NCBI GenBank assembly: GCA_001839685.1
Contig: MLAK01000544.1
Span: 1 to 64,000, forward strand
Source of the DNA: Tritrichomonas foetus
Taxonomy: Eukaryota > Parabasalia > Tritrichomonadida > Tritrichomonadidae
Length of the DNA: 64,000 nt
Direction: 5' to 3'
Notes under the pieces: model-generated
What the model was told of the DNA's origin: nothing
The model's database searches: none
The model's input: the letters and a program-made list of their open reading frames with translations, nothing else
Shown here: piece after piece, positions 57,708 to 64,000 of the stretch
How positions within the stretch are numbered: position 1 is the stretch's first letter
Layout of the letters: every line of letters starts with the position of its first letter
Position numbers and translations under genes: made by a program

Positions 57708-59420
57708 TTATTCATAACTGATCTCAGAAGCAGGTAGAAACTGCTTCAATTCTTCAGATTTAGACAAATAGAAGATTAATTCTTGATCGAACGTTTGTAG
57801 TGAGATTGAAGATCCTGCATTAATTGGCCCTTCTTTTGTTGATTTTATAATATTCATTCCAATGAGTTGATCAGCAATCATAATGAATTGATAATTTGGA
57901 ATTGGAATATATTCCAATTGTTTTGTGATCTTCATTGCTCGATCATTCACTTCCCGAATGGACACAGCCGATTTTTGACCAATTTTTATGGCTTGTAAAA
58001 GCGCTGTTAAGACAATTTTCTGTAAATTAGTTAACTGTTCCAAAATCGCTTTTGCTTGAATTGACTGAACCTGTCTGAGAGCAATATTCATTTCTTGCAT
58101 AGATATTTTTGATTTTGGATCTTTATGTATATCAATTGCTCGTTTACATGTTTCAAGTGCTTTTCTTGCATCACCACCATTTCCTGAAATTGCTCTTGAA
58201 CACAAATTAATTGATGATTCTTCAAATACATCAAGCCCATCAACACGAGAATTAATGATTTCTTTCAGTTGATCATGTTTATAAGCAAAGAACTTCACGC
58301 TAGATCTTCCCATTCTCGATGCAATCTTTGGCTTGAGTCTTGATTCAAGATCCATCAAGTTTGCAACAGCAATTACGATAAATTTGGCACGTGGTAAAGA
58401 TGACCATTCCAATAAACAATAAAGTTCATTTTGTTGTGGTGTTAAAAGAACATCAATCTCATCAACAAGAACGACAATATAGAAAGGTGATGTTTCAGTC
58501 GTAAATGTATCATTTAGAGCACGTTGTGCAGTTGTTGGATTAACTATTTCGAAGTTAAGCATTCTCCATAGTTCACTATATATTTCACGTGGTGATTCAA
58601 GTCTTAAACAATTAATTTCATAGAATTGAAATTCAGGAAGTTCACCATTTAACCTTTTAGCAGCCATTCTACGCATGACTTCACGAACTACTAAGGTTTT
58701 ACCAGTTCCAGGAACTCCAGACAGGTAGAGACAACCGCCAAGACCTTTTCGATCAAGAAAACCAGTGATTGTTTTTTCTACTTTATCAATTTCTTTTTCT
58801 CGTCCTGAAACTGAAGTTACAAAGTTTAACTGAAGTCGTGCTCGTGCCATATCAAATTTTGTATTTCCTGAAACTGTTTCTATCTCGCATTCTGTTTCTC
58901 TCAACAATCGATTTAATGTTGATAATGCGACAAATTCTTGTCTTCTGCGAATAAAACCACGATTACAGAAGAATTTATCTGTTAATATATTTGGCTCTTT
59001 ATTCGCATTTCCACCAAGTGGATCTGGATTATCATATATTGTGATTGGTGCTTTTAAGGAATCTAGTGGAATTATATCAACTCCTTCTGTTAGTACTAAT
59101 TCACGTTTTAATAAATAACTCTGTGCTTCTTCATTAAATTCATATCGACGCGAATACCAAATGATTTTGACAAATTTATTTTTTTCTTTATCTTCATACA
59201 TTTCCCTAATCTGTCCAACGTACGTATCATCAACTTCATCAGTAAGAATCAAAACAGAATCGCCTTTTTGAACCACATAATTATCGATTTGGGCTTTCGT
59301 ATAATACCTATTTCCATCAACACCTAAGATACCTTTATCGAGATATATTGGTTCAGGAAAATCAGTTTGTTTGATTTCAGCTACTGTGAGTTCCTTCTTC
59401 TTCTTTTGTTTGTTTTTCAT
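57708..59420 (-). CDS. ORC1: ORC1-like origin recognition protein (BAH + AAA)
   Basis: A 570-residue protein. Residues about 40-135 form a BAH domain (VVQKGDSVLILTDEVDDTYVG; FVKIIWYSRRYEF). The AAA ATPase domain follows (about 215-430): Walker A SGVPGTGKTLV, Walker B IVVLVDEIDVLL and the sensor region IVIAVANLMDLESRLKPKIASRMG. Then come ORC/Cdc6 helical and winged-helix regions to the C-terminus (TNLQKIVLTALLQAIK). A BAH domain joined to Orc/Cdc6 AAA is the layout of ORC1, the origin recognition complex subunit that binds ATP and nucleosomes. Its neighbour at 56493-57515 resembles CDC7, another initiation factor; the link may be chance. Confidence 0.9.
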   Translation of the reverse strand: MKNKQKKKKELTVAEIKQTDFPEPIYLDKGILGVDGNRYYTKAQIDNYVVQKGDSVLILTDEVDDTYVGQIREMYEDKEKNKFVKIIWYSRRYEFNEEAQSYLLKRELVLTEGVDIIPLDSLKAPITIYDNPDPLGGNANKEPNILTDKFFCNRGFIRRRQEFVALSTLNRLLRETECEIETVSGNTKFDMARARLQLNFVTSVSGREKEIDKVEKTITGFLDRKGLGGCLYLSGVPGTGKTLVVREVMRRMAAKRLNGELPEFQFYEINCLRLESPREIYSELWRMLNFEIVNPTTAQRALNDTFTTETSPFYIVVLVDEIDVLLTPQQNELYCLLEWSSLPRAKFIVIAVANLMDLESRLKPKIASRMGRSSVKFFAYKHDQLKEIINSRVDGLDVFEESSINLCSRAISGNGGDARKALETCKRAIDIHKDPKSKISMQEMNIALRQVQSIQAKAILEQLTNLQKIVLTALLQAIKIGQKSAVSIREVNDRAMKITKQLEYIPIPNYQFIMIADQLIGMNIIKSTKEGPINAGSSISLQTFDQELIFYLSKSEELKQFLPASEISYE

Positions 59421-59653
59421 TTGGGGTATTTGACCACATGTTTGAATATTTGACCATAATTACGTTTAAAATTTTTCTTCATCAAGGAAGTTGACCAATT
59501 TTTTGTGATTTCTAAGAATTCCGAAGTCCTAAAAATTACAATAACTAAATCAAAATGTATTTATAAAAAATAAATACATAAAAAACGTAATATATCTAAT
59601 AAATGTATTTTATTATAATTAATATTCGCATGATTTTCCATAATTCACATAAA

Positions 59654-60658
59654 TTATTTCGTATTATTTGTTGATGATGGGGTACTCATTGGTAGTAGTT
59701 CAGTTTTTGGTGCTTTTTTCATTTTCAAAAGTCCATACCAAAGTGATCCAAAAGTTGTCACAACAATCCCAAAAATATTCGTCATTGTTATCTTTTTATC
59801 AAAAATAATTACTGACAATATTATTGTAAGAACTTGTTTCACACATCCAACAATAGTCACCGTCAGTGGTGAAGTGTGAAAAGTTGCAAGAAAATTAGTT
59901 AAATTCAAAATGAATGCAAAAACACCAGAAATTAAGCATCCAATTATTCCTAAAAATGAGCCTTCATAAGTTTTACTATCAACCATACTTTTATTTTCTC
60001 CTGTTAGTAGAATCAAACCAAACATTTCAATAGCCGCTATCGGTGACATTCTTTGTAATAAATCAAAAGAATGTAATTCGTAATTTCCAGTTAATGATAA
60101 TTTCACTGAAATTGATTTTGCTGCACTTAAGAAGCATCCAAAAACTGTTACAAATAATCCAAACTTTGTTAAATTGATTTCTCCAAAACAACTAAAAGCA
60201 ACACCAATACAAACTACAAAACAAGAGAGATAATGCCATTTTGAAAACTTTGAATTTAAAAAAATCACACTTAAAATCATGGTTATCATTGGAATGATAG
60301 CTCGAACAATTTGAACGAATGCAACTGAGCAATATCTTATTGAAACATTTCCAAATATAATATTCAATGCAAATAAAAAAGACAAATTAATAATTCTCTT
60401 CATTATTGTATTGTCATAATCTGGCCTTGCTTGAATTGCAATTTGTTTTTCAGATGGATTATAATGGAAACAACATGTCATAATAAATGATAAAAATGTA
60501 CTTGTTGCCATATGGATAAAAGATAATGAAATTGGAAATTTAAATTTATTAAATTCCATAATACTTTTGTTCAACAGAGTAAGTGATACATTTAATATAA
60601 ACCAAAGAGATATGTAAAGCCTGGAAGGATGAAAAACATATTTTGCAAGCTTTTTCAT
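59654..60658 (-). CDS. TPT-family sugar-phosphate/nucleotide-sugar transporter
   Basis: A 334-residue membrane protein with about ten helices across its length. It starts with a short cytoplasmic tail and ends in a basic tail with MKKAPK, a Lys-rich end common in Golgi transporters. The opening NVSLTLLNKSIM, the central FGNVSIRYCSVAFVQIVRAIIPM, and the late SPLTVTIVGCVKQVLTIILS segment are family signatures of the TPT/drug-metabolite transporter superfamily (triose-phosphate, GDP-mannose and UDP-sugar carriers). It probably exchanges a nucleotide sugar for the monophosphate in Golgi or ER; the substrate is not readable. It could serve the GT61-like enzyme encoded in the same window. Confidence 0.88.
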   Translation of the reverse strand: MKKLAKYVFHPSRLYISLWFILNVSLTLLNKSIMEFNKFKFPISLSFIHMATSTFLSFIMTCCFHYNPSEKQIAIQARPDYDNTIMKRIINLSFLFALNIIFGNVSIRYCSVAFVQIVRAIIPMITMILSVIFLNSKFSKWHYLSCFVVCIGVAFSCFGEINLTKFGLFVTVFGCFLSAAKSISVKLSLTGNYELHSFDLLQRMSPIAAIEMFGLILLTGENKSMVDSKTYEGSFLGIIGCLISGVFAFILNLTNFLATFHTSPLTVTIVGCVKQVLTIILSVIIFDKKITMTNIFGIVVTTFGSLWYGLLKMKKAPKTELLPMSTPSSTNNTK

Positions 60659-61699
60659 CTGAAATTTATCGCATCTTTCAAATTTTGATCTTCAAAATTA
60701 TTTGTATCGGAGAATAATGGAAATCTAATTCACCAATTATATAAAAGTGACAAAAAAATGAATTAAAAATCTTCAAAGCTAATTTTTTTAGTTACATTGC
60801 ATACACCATAATCTTGTCGAGGAAATAAACTGGATGTAAAAAATCAGTTTCGAGCAGACCTTGTGAATTATTCAAAAAAATGACCGAATCGATAAAGCAA
60901 TTCCTCAATTTCACACTCCAGGATTTACATATAAACAAATAAAACCACACTACACGTTGGATCAGATCGAATTTGCATTGTTTTAACAGGCAATTATCAG
61001 AGAGTTTGTCGAGGAAAATATTATTAGCTATTTGGATGCAAATGCAATATCAACCCCCTATATTTCAAATGCCGAATTCGCCACAAAAAGATAAACCAGT
61101 TTAAATATCACAGTTTGTCACCAAACAATACTGAACATAACAGAAATAAATCAGGTTTGCTTCTCATAACTTTACAAAAAATGTCATATTCAATTTTCCA
61201 TCGATTTCCTTCAATTTTTCCACTTCCCCGTTTTTTTTCATTCAAACACAAACCTGATTTTTTTGCATCCGAGATAATTTCTGCTCTTATTCAAATATTT
61301 TTCAAAATATTGAATAAATTGAGAATAAATAAATCTTTTTTTTGATAGAATTTTCGAGGAAATAACGTTTTTTCATTCAAAAAACATTTTTGTCGCATTT
61401 CTTAGAGAAATCATAAGAATCGAAATTACTGATAATTTTCTTTTTATATATATAATATTATTTATTTACATTTATAATAAAAGAAATACTAAATTATTTT
61501 AGAAGAATTATTAATAGAAGTTTACATTATAACAAGATAAAGCATAAATAATCATAGCTAAAATTCCAATGATGAATTAATTAAATACATTTGAATATGT
61601 AAATGATGGATAAATTGACAAGAATAAAGGTGAATGCATTTTAATAATTGAAGTTCTCAAATTCTGGATATTCAAATTGAAATAAAATAATATCGATAA
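60659..61699. other. Gene-free spacer between divergent genes
   Basis: About 1 kb. An ORF at 61115-61345 lacks domain features and has AT-driven composition. No gene is supported. Confidence 0.5.
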
Positions 61700-63979
61700 A
61701 TGGGATGTGGAAACACAAAAGTCGCACCAACACCCCATAAAATGCGCGGACTAACAACAACAACATTTACAGAAACCGAAACAAACAATAACGAAGCCTT
61801 TACATTTCAAGAAATTGCCGAATCTTATGAATTTTTGGTGAATAATTGTAGTGCTGTTAAATGCCCGCCAGGATCTGTTCCAGTTGTTTGCCTTAGTGAA
61901 GACTCAATTCCCGTTGTTATGGCATCGCTTTTAATTGAAAAAAATATTCACACTGGAATTTTTATGCCATTTATTGCAGCTGCCATGAAGAAAACTGGCC
62001 GTATTATTTGCTTTGGTCATATTAATTTACTGAATAGAACATTCTTCAATTCATCCGATACAGCATTAATTATAAATAATGCGCTGTTGTGGTTGAATGG
62101 AAAAAAAGCTCTAACCAATCCTATATATTTTTTGGGTTTTCCAAATTCTTATCATAATGAGCTAAAAGCGTGCTTTCAACCACATGGAATGAGAATACAT
62201 TTTGAATCCGAAATTAACGAGACGAGTTTAAAGGAACAAACATATATTTTAATTCCTTCATTTTTTGACATTAAAAACAGAACAAATTTGAAACATTTAA
62301 AAGAATTTTTTAAGAAAGGTGGTGGAATTGGAATTTTTTATGTTCCCCAACAAGGAACTTCCCCACAAGATGCACCAATGAATCGTTTTTTAATGAAGTT
62401 TGGTTTATCGTTTACTTTTTGCTCATTTTCAGACGAGTTTGGATCATCAATGACTGTAACTGTTCATGATAGTTATGATGCAGCGAAAAAATATACTTTT
62501 GATAATCTTGTTTATCAATTTGATGCCATGATAAATGCAGAAAATAGAAATAATAATTTTATTGATGAAATTATAACAACTTTACGTTATTATGTCATAG
62601 TTTCTGGACGTAAACAGATTCATTTAATTAATCATTTGGTTAATTTATGTTGGGATTTTTTAGAGAAAACTAATTACAAATCTGAAGATGGAAAAATTTG
62701 TCCAACAGTTTTACATTCCATTATAGTTGTTCTTATGCAGGAGCTTTTTGCGAAACAACCAGTCGATCGAATCAAAGCAGCAGCTGATGCAACAATTTTC
62801 CCTGGTATTCCTTCAAATGCCGAACCAACAACTCTTACAATGGAAATTGAATTATTAGAAGAAAGTTTAATTTCAACTGGACTTTGGTTACTTCCAGGAA
62901 TGATTGCAGAGATAGATATCGATATAAATGATTTGCCAATTAATCTTCAACTACAAGTTGGTGCACATACTTTATCATTGCTGAATAAACCAGGACCCTG
63001 GAAACGATGGCCAATGCCTTGCTCTGCTTTTGATATACTTCGACCAAAAACACTTTTCTCATCACATTTTGGAGGTATAATTTATCTAGCTGTTGGCAAG
63101 CTTCATCATCCCGAAATTGACCATGAAAATGATAATCAAATTCATCATGAAATCAGCCATGAAACTAATCATGAAATTAATCATGAACTCGGAATGAAAC
63201 GCATTATCAAACTCACATTTGACAAGGTATGCTTCTATCCTTTGGTTTCATATTTAGATAAAAGCACATATGAAAAAACACGAAAATTCGACACACAATG
63301 GGGTGAATTAGTTTCGAAGTCAATTATCTTCACATTACCAACAAAATATTTACAACAAATTGACGATTTTGATAAAACATTTGCTCACATTGAATCGTTT
63401 ATGACAGAACTTGTTCAATATATGGAATATGAATTAGTCCGACCATATAGAATTGTTTTTGATGTCGAATTGATTGATGATCAGCCCGTTCCAAGATATC
63501 CGATCATGTTATTAGAGTCCGATATTAACGATATTTTATTTGTCCATGATAAACCAACTCCTGGCCTTTTTAGAGCATTAATGATGTTAGCTATGGTTTC
63601 TTTACGTGATGATTGCTTTGAAATTAATACTGAAAAAGCTCTATCAGCTTTTGTTGCAGCGCAAATCTTCAAAAAAAAGTTTTCATTTTTTGATCCTCTT
63701 GACAAGCCGCTTGTTGATTATCCAATATTGTTTAAAGAACTCTGGCTTATTCACATGCAAATAAACGATAAGATTATTCCTGAAATTATTCACAAATCCC
63801 AAAAGCCAGACTGCTTAACTTTCGAAGTTCCACAAGATCGCTGGATTCAATTCGTCAGAGATTTATGCGATTCAGCTAAATTCAATTTTGCATCAATTTT
63901 AGATAAAGCAAGACCAATTCCGCTTAATGTAGCTAGCGTATTGGAATCGTTGAAGAACCCTCCACCTTTGGAATATTAG
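61700..63979 (+). CDS. TCAF-like protein with inactive M60-type domain, N-acylated
   Basis: A 759-residue protein that begins MGCGNTK: Gly2 and Cys3 form a myristoylation plus palmitoylation signal. The N-terminal 280 residues form a Rossmann-like region (VVCLSEDSIPVVMASLL; GGIGIFYVPQQGTSPQ). The central block (about 390-470) has the M60/enhancin-family beta-sandwich pattern: STGLWLLPGMIAEIDI, then GAHTLSLL, WKRWPMPC and HFGGIIYLAVG. A helical part follows (ESFMTELVQYMEYELVRPYRIVFDV). M60 enzymes carry a zinc motif HExxH soon after the YPIM segment; here that site reads GLFRALMMLAMVS, with no HExxH. The closest layout is TCAF/TRPM8-associated proteins, which carry this domain. A short His/Glu-rich insert (HEI/HETN repeats) lies near 475-495. 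Confidence 0.72.
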   Translation: MGCGNTKVAPTPHKMRGLTTTTFTETETNNNEAFTFQEIAESYEFLVNNCSAVKCPPGSVPVVCLSEDSIPVVMASLLIEKNIHTGIFMPFIAAAMKKTGRIICFGHINLLNRTFFNSSDTALIINNALLWLNGKKALTNPIYFLGFPNSYHNELKACFQPHGMRIHFESEINETSLKEQTYILIPSFFDIKNRTNLKHLKEFFKKGGGIGIFYVPQQGTSPQDAPMNRFLMKFGLSFTFCSFSDEFGSSMTVTVHDSYDAAKKYTFDNLVYQFDAMINAENRNNNFIDEIITTLRYYVIVSGRKQIHLINHLVNLCWDFLEKTNYKSEDGKICPTVLHSIIVVLMQELFAKQPVDRIKAAADATIFPGIPSNAEPTTLTMEIELLEESLISTGLWLLPGMIAEIDIDINDLPINLQLQVGAHTLSLLNKPGPWKRWPMPCSAFDILRPKTLFSSHFGGIIYLAVGKLHHPEIDHENDNQIHHEISHETNHEINHELGMKRIIKLTFDKVCFYPLVSYLDKSTYEKTRKFDTQWGELVSKSIIFTLPTKYLQQIDDFDKTFAHIESFMTELVQYMEYELVRPYRIVFDVELIDDQPVPRYPIMLLESDINDILFVHDKPTPGLFRALMMLAMVSLRDDCFEINTEKALSAFVAAQIFKKKFSFFDPLDKPLVDYPILFKELWLIHMQINDKIIPEIIHKSQKPDCLTFEVPQDRWIQFVRDLCDSAKFNFASILDKARPIPLNVASVLESLKNPPPLEY

Positions 63980-64000
63980 TTTTGTGACACCTATATATTA

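Overview
The window looks like nuclear DNA of a trichomonad (Parabasalia), AT-rich and closer in style to Tritrichomonas than to Trichomonas vaginalis; the species call is inference. The signs are: intron-less protein genes on both strands with short AT-rich spacers; one intron-like segment with the trichomonad splice signals (GTATGT at the 5' end, ACTAACACACAG at the 3' end); a tryptophanase, a 7TM-RGS protein and a trichomonad-style ankyrin protein; and a flagellar gene set. About 33 protein genes can be supported. No tRNA, rRNA, CRISPR array or intact transposon was seen.

Layout. 1-2181: the 3' end of a membrane protein gene, then a stretch with coding-like but interrupted sequence. 2182-16000: phosphoglucomutase/phosphopentomutase, SAM + C2HC zinc-finger protein, SANT/Myb-like protein, PP2A-type phosphatase, calmodulin-like protein, TMEM18-like protein, a 20-bp satellite with an assembly gap, two unknown proteins, riboflavin kinase and a TUG/ASPL-type UBX protein. 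16000-27300: MON1, calreticulin-like protein, inositol monophosphatase, enkurin, Rac/Rho GTPase, TTC4/Cns1 co-chaperone and a 7TM-RGS protein. 27300-37500: GT61-like glycosyltransferase, CFAP20, HP1-like protein, ankyrin protein with a broken 3' end, V-ATPase subunit B, roadblock dynein light chain, a non-coding intron that appears to hold a C/D snoRNA, and a ubiquitin-like protein. 40100-64000: atypical E2F (frameshifted), MPS1 kinase, DAW1/ODA16, Nap1/NCKAP1, DRC11/IQCA, tryptophanase, a coiled-coil protein, a CDC7-like pseudokinase, ORC1, a TPT-type transporter and a TCAF/M60-like myristoylated protein.

Themes. Flagellum and axoneme: CFAP20, DAW1, DRC11, enkurin, roadblock light chain, calmodulin-like protein. 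Cell cycle and replication: atypical E2F, MPS1, ORC1 and the CDC7-like gene, the last two adjacent on the same strand. Actin signalling: a Rac-type GTPase and Nap1, which in other eukaryotes act through the SCAR/WAVE complex. Endomembranes: MON1, V-ATPase B, calreticulin-like protein, TUG-like UBX protein. Several start codons are preceded by a shared AGACCGTTTA-like motif, a likely Myb-type core promoter element.

The most interesting item is the 105-nt intron at 36145-36249. It contains a box C/D snoRNA-like unit whose guide has 10 nt of perfect complementarity to the universally conserved sarcin-ricin loop of large-subunit rRNA, and it lies in a host transcript with no evident ORF.
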